Numbered from the stretch's first letter, positions 1 to 9,022 are shown. The stretch: 64,000 nucleotides of DNA from Pantoea agglomerans (GCF_020149765.1 NZ_CP083809.1:2852001-2916000); one strand, 5' to 3'. The notes: generated from the letters alone by a model not told the origin. Numbers and translations are program-made.

Positions 1-351
1 CGCGTCGGCGGCGGCCTGGTTATAGAGCATGCCGTGCGGCTTAACGTGTACCAGCCGTTCGCCTTCGCTCTCCGCCAGACTCTTCAGCGCGCCGATCTGA
101 TAGATCATCTGCGCATAAACCGTTTCCGGCGGCAGCTGCATCGCGGTGCGCCCGAAGTTTTCGCGATCCGGGAAGCTGGGATGCGCGCCAATTGCCACGC
201 CGAACTCTTTTGCCCAGCGCACCGACTGCAGCATGGTCTGCGCGTCGCCAGCGTGAAAACCGCAGGCGATATTGGCGGAGCTGACCAGCTGCAGCAGCGC
301 GCGATCGCTGTCGCCGCCTTCCCCGAGATCGGCGTTCAGATCAATCTTCAT
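1..351 (-). CDS. pxpA: PxpA, 5-oxoprolinase subunit A (partial, runs off window start)
   Basis: The first 117 codons are present; the rest lies beyond base 1. The N-terminus reads [12 protein letters not shown] and continues with [10 protein letters not shown], the conserved start of the LamB/YcsF family. PxpA acts in the cytoplasm with PxpB and PxpC to open 5-oxoproline to glutamate using ATP. Its ATG lies inside the end of pxpC (11-base overlap), so the two are translationally coupled. The gene order pxpB-pxpC-pxpA matches E. coli ybgJKL. Confidence 0.93.
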   Translation of the reverse strand, partial: MKIDLNADLGEGGDSDRALLQLVSSANIACGFHAGDAQTMLQSVRWAKEFGVAIGAHPSFPDRENFGRTAMQLPPETVYAQMIYQIGALKSLAESEGERLVHVKPHGMLYNQAAADA

Positions 352-1273
352 CAGCAAGTCCCCATGCCATATGATCCAGCGCGCGCCGCTGATGCATGCG
401 GGCCTGCATGGCCACCGGCAGCGAACACTGAAGAAAGTGAATCGGCTCGCCCAGACGGATCTGCGCCAGCTGATAGAGATCGGCGTCGATCACGCAGGCG
501 ATACGCGGATAACCGCCGGTGGTCTGCGCATCGGCCATCAGTACGATCGGCTGCCCGTTCGGCGGCACCTGCACCACGCCGGGCACCAGCCCGTGCGACA
601 GCAGCTCGCGGGTGGTTTCGCGTTTCAGCTCCGGCCCCTGCAGGCGATAGCCCATGCGGTTGCTCTGCGGGCTTAGCGTCCAGGGCGTGCGCCAGAAGGC
701 CTGCTGCGCCTCGCGGCTGAACTCATGATATTCCGGGCCCGGCAGCGCGCGAATGCGGTTGCTCCACAGCAGCTGACGCACGCCCGCCTTGCGCGTAAAG
801 ACCCGCGTCGGCTTGCCGAGCGGCAAACGGTCGCCATCTTCCAGCTTGCGCCCTTCCCAGCCGCCGAAGCCAGCTTTCAGATCGGTGCTGAGCGAGCCGA
901 GCACCGGCGCGACGTCGAAGCCGCCGTGGATCGCCAGATAGCTGCGCATGCCGTGCAGCGGCATGGAGAGCGTCAGCACCTGCCCTTTCTTCACCGGCAG
1001 CCGCCAGCCGGTCCAGACCGGTTTGTCGTCCAGCTCGGCATTGCAGGCGGCGCCGGTTAAGGCGAACCAGCCGTCGCGCATAAATTCGGCCTTGAACTGG
1101 CCCAGCACGATTTCCAGCACCGCGCTGTCCGGCGCGTTGCCGACCAGCAGATTGGCGGTGCGCATCGCCGGCAGGTCGAGCACCCCACCGACGCTGATGC
1201 CGGACTGACGCCAGCCGGCGCGGCCGCTGTCCTGAAGGGTTGTCGCCAGTCCGGCGCGCAGGATCCTTAACAT
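341..1273 (-). CDS. pxpC: PxpC, 5-oxoprolinase subunit C
   Basis: A 310-residue protein of the biotin-dependent carboxyltransferase/KipA-like family (urea amidolyase-related), the usual length for YbgK. It begins [18 protein letters not shown] and carries the family pattern [10 protein letters not shown] and [13 protein letters not shown]. It forms the ATP-dependent 5-oxoprolinase with PxpA and PxpB, recycling 5-oxoproline formed from glutamine or glutamyl peptides. A GGAGG sits four bases before the ATG. It overlaps pxpB by 7 bases and pxpA by 11. Confidence 0.95.
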   Translation of the reverse strand: MLRILRAGLATTLQDSGRAGWRQSGISVGGVLDLPAMRTANLLVGNAPDSAVLEIVLGQFKAEFMRDGWFALTGAACNAELDDKPVWTGWRLPVKKGQVLTLSMPLHGMRSYLAIHGGFDVAPVLGSLSTDLKAGFGGWEGRKLEDGDRLPLGKPTRVFTRKAGVRQLLWSNRIRALPGPEYHEFSREAQQAFWRTPWTLSPQSNRMGYRLQGPELKRETTRELLSHGLVPGVVQVPPNGQPIVLMADAQTTGGYPRIACVIDADLYQLAQIRLGEPIHFLQCSLPVAMQARMHQRRALDHMAWGLADED

Positions 1274-1923
1274 ATGCCCTCCTTTTGCGGCACAAAGCGC
1301 ACGCTGTCGCCGGGACGCAGCAGCGTCGGCGGCTGCTGTTGCGGATCAAACAGCGCGACGGGCGTCCGCCCCAGCAGCTGCCAGCCGCCGGGCGTGGCGA
1401 GCGGATAGATGCCGGTCTGGCTGCCGCCGATGCCCACGGAACCGGCCGGTACGCTCAGGCGCGGTTCGGCGCGGCGCGGCGTGTGAAGACGGCTGTCAAG
1501 GCCGCCCAGATAGGGGAATCCCGGCTGAAAGCCGATAAAATAGACCACGTAGTCGATGCTGCTGTGCAGCTCCACCACCTGCTGCGGCGTCAGGCCAGCG
1601 CAGTCGGCCACCAGCTGTAGATCCGGCCCGCCGTCGCCGCCGTATATTACCGGGATCTCCACCAGCCGCGACGTCGCCTCCAGCACCTCGCTCTCTTCCC
1701 ACCAGCGCTGCAGACGTTCAATGGCGTCCGGCGCGCTCTGCTGCGGGTCGCGCAGCAGCAGCGTGATGTTGTTCATGCCTGGAATCACATCCACCACCTG
1801 CTCATGCTGCTGCAGATGCTGCGTTAATCCCCAAATGCGCTGCTGGCTTTGCAGCGATACCGGCGGCTCAAGCTCCAGCACCACCGCCTGTTCGCCAAGC
1901 AGATAACATCGTGCTCGTTGCAA
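1267..1923 (-). CDS. pxpB: PxpB, 5-oxoprolinase subunit B
   Basis: A 218-residue KipI-like protein, the same length as E. coli YbgJ and closely similar throughout ([41 protein letters not shown]-terminal [11 protein letters not shown]). The start codon is TTG at 1921-1923, six bases after a GGAGG, and matches the E. coli N-terminus. It is first of the three-gene 5-oxoprolinase operon. The 134 bases upstream separate it from ybgI. Confidence 0.95.
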   Translation of the reverse strand: MQRARCYLLGEQAVVLELEPPVSLQSQQRIWGLTQHLQQHEQVVDVIPGMNNITLLLRDPQQSAPDAIERLQRWWEESEVLEATSRLVEIPVIYGGDGGPDLQLVADCAGLTPQQVVELHSSIDYVVYFIGFQPGFPYLGGLDSRLHTPRRAEPRLSVPAGSVGIGGSQTGIYPLATPGGWQLLGRTPVALFDPQQQPPTLLRPGDSVRFVPQKEGIC

Positions 1924-2024
1924 ATTCCACCTCCACTTTTCCGCTGCGCGAGGCGCGACGGCTGACGATTATCAGAATAAAGCGAATAGTTATGCGAAAG
2001 TGTCAGAACAGTGTCAACAGATTT

Positions 2025-2042
2025 GCGCCCGAAAGCGGGCGC
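2025..2042. terminator. Hairpin between ybgI and pxpB
   Basis: GCGCCCG and CGGGCGC are perfectly complementary around a four-base AAAG loop, 16 bases after the ybgI stop on the minus strand. There is no clear T-run after it, so it is at best a weak terminator or a processing and stability hairpin. Confidence 0.4.
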
Positions 2043-2057
2043 GTCGGAGGAGAATAA

Positions 2058-2801
2058 TCAGGCGGGATTGGCGATATCGATAAAGGTGACGTCCAGACCA
2101 TGCTCGCTGGCCAGCCACTCGCCCAGCGCTTTAATACCGCCGCGCTCGGTGGCGTGGTGGCCGGCGGCGAAGAAGTGAAGCCCCTGCTCGCGAGCGCTGT
2201 GAATCGTCTGCTCGGAGACTTCGCCGGTGATATAGGCGTCAACGCCGAAGCTGGCCGCGCTGTCGATAAAGCCCTGGCCGCCGCCGCTGCACCAGGCGAT
2301 GCGACGGATCTGCGCCGGGGCGTTGTCGCCGCAGTGCAGCGGCGCACGCCCCAGTTTTTCTTCGATGCGGCGCGCCAGCGCCTCGCCGCTCAGCGGCGTT
2401 GCCAGCTCGCCCCAGAAGACCAGCGGCTGGATCTCGCCTTTGACTTCGATATCCAGCAGCTTCGCCAGCTGGGCGTTGTTGCCCAGCGTCGCATGGGCGT
2501 CAAGCGGCAGGTGCCAGCCGTAAAGATTGATGTCGTTCGCCAGCAGCGCGCGCAGGCGATTGCGCTTCATGCCTTTAATGACCGCCGGCTCGCTTTTCCA
2601 GAAGTAGCCGTGATGCACCAGTATCGCGTCGGCGTTGCGCGCCACGGCTTCATCCACCAGCGCCTGGCAGGCGGTTACGCCGGTGATCACGGTTTTCACT
2701 TCGGTTCGTCCCTCAACCTGCAGGCCGTTCGGCGCATAGTCGCTGAAGGCGCCGCTGTTCAGCTGCTGGTTGACGATATTTTCAAGTTCGTAATGGTTCA
2801 T
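2058..2801 (-). CDS. ybgI: YbgI, NIF3-family metal-binding protein
   Basis: A 247-residue protein, identical in length to E. coli YbgI and similar along its whole length (DYAPNGLQVEG; ADAILVHHGYFWK; GNNAQLAKLL; ITGEVSEQTIHSARE; AAGHHATERGG). The HH and H-T-E motifs are the di-metal site of the NIF3/GTP cyclohydrolase 1 type 2-like family. The physiological substrate is not established; E. coli YbgI has been linked to DNA damage tolerance. It begins 17 bases after phrB, so it is likely cotranscribed with ybgA and phrB. Confidence 0.95.
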   Translation of the reverse strand: MNHYELENIVNQQLNSGAFSDYAPNGLQVEGRTEVKTVITGVTACQALVDEAVARNADAILVHHGYFWKSEPAVIKGMKRNRLRALLANDINLYGWHLPLDAHATLGNNAQLAKLLDIEVKGEIQPLVFWGELATPLSGEALARRIEEKLGRAPLHCGDNAPAQIRRIAWCSGGGQGFIDSAASFGVDAYITGEVSEQTIHSAREQGLHFFAAGHHATERGGIKALGEWLASEHGLDVTFIDIANPA

Positions 2802-2818
2802 AACGGCTCCATGCCGCC

Positions 2819-4246
2819 TCAGGCTGCGTTTTTCGCGCGCACAAAGGCGTCTAATGTCTTTTTACGTGCCTGCTTATGTTCCACGATTGGCGCCGGATAA
2901 TCGAGTCTCTTGTGATTTTTCTCTGCCCAGCGCTGCGGCTGATGGATATCGCTGTCCGGTACCTCTTTCAGCTCCGGCAGCCACTGACGGATAAATGCGC
3001 CCTGGCTGTCGAAGCGCTCGCCCTGGGTGGTCGGGTTAAAGATGCGGAAATAGGGAACCGGATCGGTGCCGGTCGACGCCGCCCACTGCCAGCCACCGTT
3101 GTTCGCCGCCAGATCGCCGTCGATCAGGTTTTGCATAAAGTAGCGCTCGCCTTCGCGCCAGTCGATGAGCAGATCTTTTACCAGAAAGCTGGCGGTGATC
3201 ATGCGCAGGCGGTTATGCATCCAGCCCAGCGCGTTCATCTGCCGCATCGCCGCATCCACAATTGGGTAGCCGGTTTTGCCCGCCTGCCAGGCGGCAAAGT
3301 GCGCGTCGTTGCGCTGCCAGTCTACGTGGCGCGTCCAGTCAACAAAGGGCTGATGCCGACAGAGCGCCGGAAACGCTACCATCAGGTGACGGTAAAACTC
3401 GCGCCAGATCAGCTCGTTGAGCCAGGTAAAGAGTTGGCTCTGCTCCAGCGCGCGCGGATGCTCATGCAGCACGCGATGCAGGCACTGACGCGGCGACAGC
3501 ACGCCGGTGGTGAGATAAACCGAGAGTCGGCTGGTGCCGTCTACCGCGGGCGCGTCGCGCGTGGTGCAATAGTCGACGATCGGCTGACGGGCGAAATGGC
3601 GCAGCCGCTCCAGCGCCGCGCGCTCCCCTGGGGGAAAGCGCTCGCGGTCGTACTCTTGCAGGGGATAGTCGAAGCGCGCTGGCGCGGCCCCCGCCTTAAT
3701 GGCGCCGCCGTGGCGCGGTTTCGGCGCGGCGACACACTCCGGCAGCTGCTGCTGCAGCCGCCGCACAAAAGCCTTGCTGAACGGGGTGTAGACTTTGTAC
3801 ATCTTGCCGTCGCCGGTCTGCACGCTCCCTGGCGCCAGCAGCACGCTGTCGTCAAATCCCTGACAAACCACGCCCGCTTGATCGAGGCGCTTTTCCGCCT
3901 CGGCGTCGCGCCTGCGTTCGTTCAGCTCATACTGATAGTTATAAAACAGCGCGTCGACGCGATGCTTTTCGCAGAAGGCGCTCAGCAATTCCAGCGAAGC
4001 AGCGAAGTCGTCGCACGTCTGGGTGTAGAGCGCAATGCCACGATCGGCCAGCGCCTGCTGCAGTTCAAGCAAGCTGTCGTAGATAAAAGCCGCCTGTTTC
4101 GGCGCCATATCGTGCTGACGCCACTGCTGCGGGGTGGCGATAAACAGCGCGATCACCTTTGCCTCGGGGTCGCGACAGGCGGCGCTCAGCGCCAGATTAT
4201 CGTTTACGCGCAGATCGTTACGCAGCCAGACCAGATGCGTGCGCAT
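2819..4246 (-). CDS. phrB: PhrB, deoxyribodipyrimidine photolyase
   Basis: A 475-residue class I CPD photolyase that repairs cyclobutane pyrimidine dimers with blue light, using FAD and an antenna folate. The N-terminal antenna domain begins MRTHLVWLRNDLRVNDN. The C-terminal FAD domain shows TSRLSVYLTTGVLSPRQC, ELIWREFYRHL, YPIVDAAMRQMNALGWMHNR and DGDLAANNGGWQWAASTGTD. The stop of ybgA and the start of phrB are one base apart, so the two are coupled. Confidence 0.97.
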   Translation of the reverse strand: MRTHLVWLRNDLRVNDNLALSAACRDPEAKVIALFIATPQQWRQHDMAPKQAAFIYDSLLELQQALADRGIALYTQTCDDFAASLELLSAFCEKHRVDALFYNYQYELNERRRDAEAEKRLDQAGVVCQGFDDSVLLAPGSVQTGDGKMYKVYTPFSKAFVRRLQQQLPECVAAPKPRHGGAIKAGAAPARFDYPLQEYDRERFPPGERAALERLRHFARQPIVDYCTTRDAPAVDGTSRLSVYLTTGVLSPRQCLHRVLHEHPRALEQSQLFTWLNELIWREFYRHLMVAFPALCRHQPFVDWTRHVDWQRNDAHFAAWQAGKTGYPIVDAAMRQMNALGWMHNRLRMITASFLVKDLLIDWREGERYFMQNLIDGDLAANNGGWQWAASTGTDPVPYFRIFNPTTQGERFDSQGAFIRQWLPELKEVPDSDIHQPQRWAEKNHKRLDYPAPIVEHKQARKKTLDAFVRAKNAA

Positions 4247-4247
4247 A

Positions 4248-5204
4248 TTACTGGCCGTAGCGCAGGCGCAGCGCCTCCGGGTAGGGATCGAAGTAGCGCT
4301 GCTGCGTCAGCCAGGGGTGCGGATATTGCGTCATATAGTGCTTCAGCATGGTAATGGGCGCCAGCAGCGGCTGTACGCCGCAGCGGTAGCGATCGATCAG
4401 CTCCGCCAGCTCCTGGCGCTGCGGCGAGCTGAGCTGACGGCGGAAATAGCCCTGCGCGTGCATCAGCACGTTGGTGTGGTTACGACGCGACGCCGGCTGC
4501 GACAGCAGCGCCATCATGCGGTTGCGATATTCAAATGCGAACGCCTCCAGTGAATCCCACTGGCTCATCGAGGCGACGAACGGCCCAAGCTCGCGATATT
4601 TCTCCTGCGAGTGCGCCAGCATCAGCAGCTTATAGCGGCTGTGGAACGCGATCAGCTGCGCGCGCGTTAAGCCGCGCTGCCACATCTGGTTAAATTCGTG
4701 CAGCGCGCAGATGCGTCCTACAAAGTTCTCGCGCAGCACCGGATCGTGCAGGCGACCATCCTCTTCCACCGGCAGCCAGGGCAGTTCCGCCTTGAGCTTT
4801 TCGGCGAACAGCCCCATGCCCGCTTTACGGTTGTTGTTGGTGTCGGGTTCATAGACGCGCACGCGCTCCATACCGCAGCTGGGCGATTTAGCGCACAGGA
4901 TGTAGCCGCACAGATGATGCAGCGATTTAACCCGTTCGGCAGACCAGTCGTTCATCTGCTGGGTCATCTCTTCGCCGCCCTCTTTGCTGAAGCAGAGATG
5001 AATTTCTTCATCGCGCTGTTTTACCAGCCGCAGCGCCGGACGCGGCGTCGGCAGGCCTATCGCCATTTCGGGGCAGATCGGTTCAAAGCGTACAAAGGGC
5101 GCGAGATCGTTGACGGCAAAGGCCAGACGTTTATGACCGCCGTCGAAACGGACTTGTTCCCCCAGCAAACAGGCACTGATACCCAGCGGAATTTTTACGC
5201 TCAT
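4248..5204 (-). CDS. ybgA: YbgA-like DUF523 (TudS-type) plus DUF1722 fusion protein
   Basis: A 318-residue protein, about twice the length of E. coli K-12 YbgA. Residues about 1-150 form a DUF523 domain with the pattern of thiouracil desulfurase TudS: ISACLLGEQVRFDG, EPICPEM and AKSPSCG, placing Cys12, Cys44 and Cys110 as likely ligands of a [4Fe-4S] cluster. Residues about 170-300 are the DUF1722 domain found in YbgA (YKLLMLAHSQEKYRELG; CGVQPLLAPITMLKHY). GGAGG lies ten bases before the ATG. It heads an operon with phrB and ybgI. Desulfurase activity is an inference from the family; the role of DUF1722 is unknown. Confidence 0.9.
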   Translation of the reverse strand: MSVKIPLGISACLLGEQVRFDGGHKRLAFAVNDLAPFVRFEPICPEMAIGLPTPRPALRLVKQRDEEIHLCFSKEGGEEMTQQMNDWSAERVKSLHHLCGYILCAKSPSCGMERVRVYEPDTNNNRKAGMGLFAEKLKAELPWLPVEEDGRLHDPVLRENFVGRICALHEFNQMWQRGLTRAQLIAFHSRYKLLMLAHSQEKYRELGPFVASMSQWDSLEAFAFEYRNRMMALLSQPASRRNHTNVLMHAQGYFRRQLSSPQRQELAELIDRYRCGVQPLLAPITMLKHYMTQYPHPWLTQQRYFDPYPEALRLRYGQ

Positions 5205-5206
5205 AC

Positions 5207-5232
5207 TTGTACAACCTCCGAAATCTTGTAGA
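5207..5232. promoter_or_regulatory. Possible MerR/LitR-type operator upstream of ybgA-phrB
   Basis: TTGTACA and TTGTAGA occur as direct repeats 12 bases apart, overlapping the ybgA ribosome-binding region. TGTACA half-sites with a 12-base gap are typical of the MlrA/BluR/LitR branch of MerR regulators, which often control light-responsive genes. The assignment rests on motif resemblance only. Confidence 0.3.
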
Positions 5233-5365
5233 GGTTTAAGTGTAGCTGAAAATTGCGTGAATAACAGCCTCCAGCCAGCGCTGGAGAGGCTTTTCTCTGT
5301 GACGAGGCTTCAGAAACAACAAAGCCCGACGGTTAAATCGGGCTCTGTTTCGCTATGCGGACGGC

Positions 5366-5566
5366 TTACCAGAAGACGCCGCCTGCAGCTTCGCTTTGCG
5401 CCAGCCAGACCGGCTTGGCGCTGGTTTTGCACCACATGCGATGAAGATAGCTGTAAAAACGCGCGCGATCCTGGCGAAACAGCATCACCGGCAGCGCCAC
5501 AACGCCCAGCAGGATAACCAGCGCACGACGCAACAGGATTTTAGAAAAGGGATATTTTTGATACAT
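5366..5566 (-). CDS. ybfA: YbfA, small membrane protein (DUF2517)
   Basis: A 66-residue protein closely similar to E. coli YbfA (68 residues). It shares the central block ALPVMLFRQDRARFYSYLHR and the tail KTSAKPVWLAQSE. There is one hydrophobic segment at about residues 14-30 (ALVILLGVVALPVMLF) followed by a basic stretch, so it is a probable inner-membrane protein of unknown function. A strong AAAGGAGG precedes the ATG. In E. coli ybfA lies next to kdpFABCDE; here only kdpE remains nearby. Confidence 0.9.
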   Translation of the reverse strand: MYQKYPFSKILLRRALVILLGVVALPVMLFRQDRARFYSYLHRMWCKTSAKPVWLAQSEAAGGVFW

Positions 5567-5719
5567 CGTTGGCCTCCTTTAAAGCTGTGACTGAAATGTG
5601 ATCTTGCTCAGATATTACGCTTCCCTGTGTAATTTTGCTACTCATCCGACCACTATTTTTCCCTTTTTAAGACTCATCTTCAGATGATAATGAAAGTAAG
5701 TTACAAAATGGTTAAAGCC

Positions 5720-5738
5720 TTGATCACGTTATGATCAA
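5720..5738. repeat. Inverted repeat TTGATCA-N5-TGATCAA upstream of kdpE
   Basis: A perfect 7-base inverted repeat with a 5-base spacer lies 62 bases before the kdpE start. The geometry does not fit FNR (TTGAT-N4-ATCAA). It could be an operator for kdpE or a chance palindrome; no regulator is identified. Confidence 0.3.
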
Positions 5739-5800
5739 TTCGCAGCCGGATATTTTGCTGCTACAGTAGCGCCAGGTTTTCAGGCATGGAGCACCGCTGC

Positions 5801-6475
5801 GTGGCCACCGTATTAATCGTTGAAGATGAAAAAGAGATCCGGCGCTTTGTGCGCCTGGCACTGGAAGGGGAAGCGCTGAAGGTATTTGACGCCGATACGC
5901 TGCAGCGTGGGCTGATTGAGGCGGCAACGCGCAAACCTGACCTGGTGATCCTCGACCTGGGCCTGCCCGACGGCGACGGACGCGATTTTATCCGCGAGCT
6001 GCGCCAGTGGAGCGCCGTCCCGGTGATTATCCTGTCGGCGCGCGTTGACGAGCAGGATAAGATCGACGCGCTCGACGTCGGCGCGGACGACTATCTTACC
6101 AAGCCTTTCGGCATCGGCGAGCTGCTGGCGCGCGTGCGCGTGGCGCTGCGCCGCCATCCCGGCCAGCAGCCGGAGCCGGTGATTCGTTTCGCCGACGTCA
6201 GCGTCGATCTGGCCGCGCGCCGCGTGGTACGCGCCGATAAAGAGGTTCACCTGACGCCTATTGAGTTTCGTCTGCTGGCCGTTCTGCTGAACAATATCGG
6301 CAAAGTGCTGACGCAGCGCCAGCTGTTAAGCCAGGTGTGGGGGCCGAATGCGGTTGAGCACAGTCACTACCTGCGCATCTATATGGCGCATCTGCGTCAG
6401 AAGCTGGAGGCGGATCCGGCACAGCCGAAACACCTGCTGACTGAAACCGGCATCGGCTACCGCTTTGTGCCATAA
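5801..6475 (+). CDS. kdpE: KdpE, orphan potassium-sensing response regulator
   Basis: A 224-residue OmpR-type response regulator very close to E. coli KdpE. The receiver domain has VLIVEDE, the phosphoacceptor Asp52 in LVILDLGLPDGDG, and K102 in DDYLTKPFGIGEL. The C-terminal winged helix ends HLLTETGIGYRFVP. A GTG at 5801, with GGAG 9 bases before it, gives MATVLIVEDE, matching the E. coli start; an in-frame ATG at 5786 would add five residues but lacks a good ribosome site. No kdpFABC transporter or KdpD kinase lies beside it, and only 234 bases separate it from ybfA. Confidence 0.9.
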   Translation: MATVLIVEDEKEIRRFVRLALEGEALKVFDADTLQRGLIEAATRKPDLVILDLGLPDGDGRDFIRELRQWSAVPVIILSARVDEQDKIDALDVGADDYLTKPFGIGELLARVRVALRRHPGQQPEPVIRFADVSVDLAARRVVRADKEVHLTPIEFRLLAVLLNNIGKVLTQRQLLSQVWGPNAVEHSHYLRIYMAHLRQKLEADPAQPKHLLTETGIGYRFVP

Positions 6476-6497
6476 AAAAAGCGCCCGACGGGCGCTT
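6474..6497 (-). terminator. Intrinsic terminator of pgm (minus strand)
   Basis: Read on the minus strand, AGCGCCC and GGGCGCT pair around a three-base loop and are followed by seven T. It lies 58 bases after the pgm stop. On the plus strand the T-run is only two bases, so it acts mainly on pgm. Confidence 0.8.
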
Positions 6498-6507
6498 GAT
6501 GCGGAGT

Positions 6508-6550
6508 ATTGAGCCGCCTGAAAACCTTCTGGTCTGTCGGTCGGCTCAAT
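6508..6550. repeat. 9-bp inverted repeat just after pgm
   Basis: ATTGAGCCG and CGGCTCAAT are exact complements separated by 25 bases. The element sits between the pgm stop and the pgm terminator, so the pgm transcript would carry two stacked 3' structures. Confidence 0.4.
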
Positions 6551-6554
6551 TTTA

Positions 6555-8195
6555 TCAGGCGTTTTTCAGCACTTCGCTGACGATCTCTACCGCTTCTTTC
6601 TCAATCTGCGCGCGATGTTCCGCGCCCAGGAAGCTTTCGCAGTAGATCTTGTAGGCGTCTTCGGTACCTGACGGACGGGCAGCGAACCAGCCGTTTTCCG
6701 TCATAACCTTCAGGCCGCCGATAGAGGCACCGTTGCCCGGCGCCGCCGTCAGACGCGCGGTGATCGGATCGCCCGCCAGGGTATCGGCGCTGACCATCTC
6801 CGGCGACAGCTTAGAGAGCGCCGCTTTCTGTGCAGAGGTGGCAGGCGCCTGCAGACGGTTGTAGCTCGGCGCGCCGAAGCGTGCAGCCAGCTCGTCGTAG
6901 TGCTGCTGCGGGTTCTTGCCGGTGACCGCGGTGATTTCCGCCGCCAGCAGGCAAAGAATGATGCCGTCTTTATCGGTCGACCAGGCAGAGCCGTCGAAGC
7001 GCAGGAAAGAGGCGCCCGCGCTCTCTTCGCCGCCGAAGCCGAAGCTGCCGTCGAACAGGCCGTCAACGAACCACTTAAAGCCCACCGGCACTTCCACCAG
7101 CTTGCGGCCAATGTCGTTAACCACGCGGTCAATCATCGCGCTGGAGACCAGCGTTTTGCCAACGGCGACCTCTTTGCCCCACTGCGGACGATGCTGGAAC
7201 AGGTAGTTGATCGCAACAGCCAGATAGTGGTTCGGGTTCATCAGGCCCGCCGGCGTGACGATGCCGTGACGGTCATAGTCCGGGTCGTTGCCGAACGCCA
7301 GATCGAACTTGTCTTTATAGGCGAGCAGGCCCGCCATGGCGCACTCAGAGGAGCAGTCCATGCGCACCACGCCATCTTTATCCAGATGCATAAAGCGGAA
7401 AGTCTGGTCGATGGCGTCGTTCACGATGGTCAGATCGAGCTGGTAGTGCTCAGCGATGCGCTTCCAGTACTCCATCCCGGAGCCGCCGAGCGGATCGACG
7501 CCCAGCTTCAGGCCCGCTTTCTGGATAGCGGCGAAGTCGATAACCTGCGCCAGCCCTTCAACGTAAGGCTGGATCAGATCTTTCTCAACGATGCGGCCGC
7601 TCGCCCACGCCTGATCCAGCGGCAGGCGTTTGACTTCCTGCAGGCCCGCTTTGATCAGCTGGTTGGCGCGATCCTCGACCACTTTAGTGACGTTGGTATC
7701 GGCCGGGCCGCCGTTCGGCGGGTTGTACTTGATGCCGCCATCTTCCGGCGGGTTGTGCGACGGCGTAATGACGATACCGTCCGCCTGTGCGCCGCCCTGC
7801 TTGTTGTGCTCAAGGATAGCGTTGGAGATAGCGGGCGTCGGCGTATAGCCGTTGTCCTGCTGCACAATGACGTCTACGCCGTTTGCGGCCAGCACTTCCA
7901 GCACCGACAGAATCGCCGGCTCGGAGAGCGCGTGCGTATCTTTACCGACGTAGCAGGGTCCGGTGATGCCGTTTTTCTTGCGCTCTTCTGCGATGGCCTG
8001 CGCGATCGCCAGAATATGGTGCTCGTTAAAGCTCTGACGTCCTGCGCTACCGCGATGCCCTGAGGTGCCAAATTTCACCGCATGGTCCGGGTTCGCCACG
8101 TCGGGCTGCAGGACATAATACTGTGATGTTAACTGTGCAACGTTAATCAAATCGCTCTGCTGGGCGGGTTGCCCGGCACGGGGGTGACTGGCCAT
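6555..8195 (-). CDS. pgm: Pgm, phosphoglucomutase (alpha-D-glucose phosphate-specific)
   Basis: A 546-residue enzyme, exactly the E. coli Pgm length and almost collinear with it. It interconverts glucose 1-phosphate and glucose 6-phosphate in the cytoplasm. Visible motifs are FGTSGHRGS, the phosphoserine loop [15 protein letters not shown], the metal loop [10 protein letters not shown], the sugar loop [12 protein letters not shown] and the phosphate loop [12 protein letters not shown]. It follows seqA by 25 bases on the same strand, as in E. coli, where seqA-pgm is an operon. Confidence 0.98.
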   Translation of the reverse strand: MASHPRAGQPAQQSDLINVAQLTSQYYVLQPDVANPDHAVKFGTSGHRGSAGRQSFNEHHILAIAQAIAEERKKNGITGPCYVGKDTHALSEPAILSVLEVLAANGVDVIVQQDNGYTPTPAISNAILEHNKQGGAQADGIVITPSHNPPEDGGIKYNPPNGGPADTNVTKVVEDRANQLIKAGLQEVKRLPLDQAWASGRIVEKDLIQPYVEGLAQVIDFAAIQKAGLKLGVDPLGGSGMEYWKRIAEHYQLDLTIVNDAIDQTFRFMHLDKDGVVRMDCSSECAMAGLLAYKDKFDLAFGNDPDYDRHGIVTPAGLMNPNHYLAVAINYLFQHRPQWGKEVAVGKTLVSSAMIDRVVNDIGRKLVEVPVGFKWFVDGLFDGSFGFGGEESAGASFLRFDGSAWSTDKDGIILCLLAAEITAVTGKNPQQHYDELAARFGAPSYNRLQAPATSAQKAALSKLSPEMVSADTLAGDPITARLTAAPGNGASIGGLKVMTENGWFAARPSGTEDAYKIYCESFLGAEHRAQIEKEAVEIVSEVLKNA

Positions 8196-8220
8196 TGGCG
8201 CTTCTCCCTGACGCTTCAGT

Positions 8221-8772
8221 TTAAATGGTGCCGCAAACTTTCTCAGCCAGCTCCTGCGGGAACTGCATTGAGACCATGATGTGTTCCACCATGCTGCATT
8301 TACGGCCGGTATTGGTATTGGTGATCACCCAGTACGGCGTGCCGGGCACATGCTTCGGCTTAGTATGGGTGCCATTCTGCAACAGCGTTTGCTCGTCGCC
8401 CGCAAAATAGACGCGCGTACGGCCCTGCAGCGACGCAGTGGCTTCAGCAAAGGCCGAGGGATCAAGACGATAGAGCGTTGAGAGAACCATCATAAAGCGA
8501 TTAACCGCTTTCTTCTGTTCGGCATATTCATCCGACAGCAGCAGTTCACGCACGGCGCGCACGCGATCCTGCGGGCGGTTTTCCGCACGCACGGGCTGGA
8601 TCGCTTTTTGCGTCGCGTCGCCGGCGGCTAACGGCGCCGCCGCCGCAGGTGCGCTTTGACCGGCGTTAAATTTAAGCATCCGCCGCAAAATGTCAGAGGC
8701 GCTCTCGCCGATATGTTGCGTGTGGCTGGCGATATAGCGGTAGAGGTCTTCGTCAACTTCGATCGTTTTCAT
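8221..8772 (-). CDS. seqA: SeqA, replication initiation negative modulator
   Basis: A 183-residue protein. The start is set at [18 protein letters not shown], which matches E. coli SeqA; a longer reading frame adds 12 unsupported residues. The N-terminal oligomerisation segment is about residues 1-35. A low-complexity Ala/Pro linker follows, then a C-terminal domain that binds hemimethylated GATC ([38 protein letters not shown]). It sequesters oriC and represses dnaA after initiation. pgm follows directly. Confidence 0.97.
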   Translation of the reverse strand: MKTIEVDEDLYRYIASHTQHIGESASDILRRMLKFNAGQSAPAAAAPLAAGDATQKAIQPVRAENRPQDRVRAVRELLLSDEYAEQKKAVNRFMMVLSTLYRLDPSAFAEATASLQGRTRVYFAGDEQTLLQNGTHTKPKHVPGTPYWVITNTNTGRKCSMVEHIMVSMQFPQELAEKVCGTI

Positions 8773-9022
8773 CTTTTTCCGTACGGTTTCGACTCGTGAC
8801 AGAACCACGCCAGCCTGAAAAACGCCGCTGCAACGCAGAGTTGCTGGCGAGACGGGCGGGTTCTAACATAAGGATTATAAAGTTAAATCCAGGCGGGCTG
8901 ATAGCATTCGCACGCTCAGACGGCAAAAGTCGGAATATGCCCTAAAGCCTGCTGTGTCGTCGCGCCTGGAAAGGTGAAAGCATGATAACCTAACCCAAGG
9001 TCCCCATCTTAAGAACTTTGCC

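Noticed and set aside
2876..4354. A 492-codon plus-strand open frame opposite phrB
   Set aside because: It mirrors the GC-rich third-position bias of phrB; composition is Arg/Ala/Gln-rich and no domain is seen.
5720..5738. FNR site upstream of kdpE
   Set aside because: The arms TTGAT and ATCAA are present but are nine bases apart instead of four.
5567..5800. Remnant of kdpD between ybfA and kdpE
   Set aside because: No stretch of the expected KdpD C-terminus could be read in any frame before kdpE.
6900..8063. A 387-codon plus-strand open frame opposite pgm
   Set aside because: It is an antisense shadow of pgm with no family similarity and no ribosome site.
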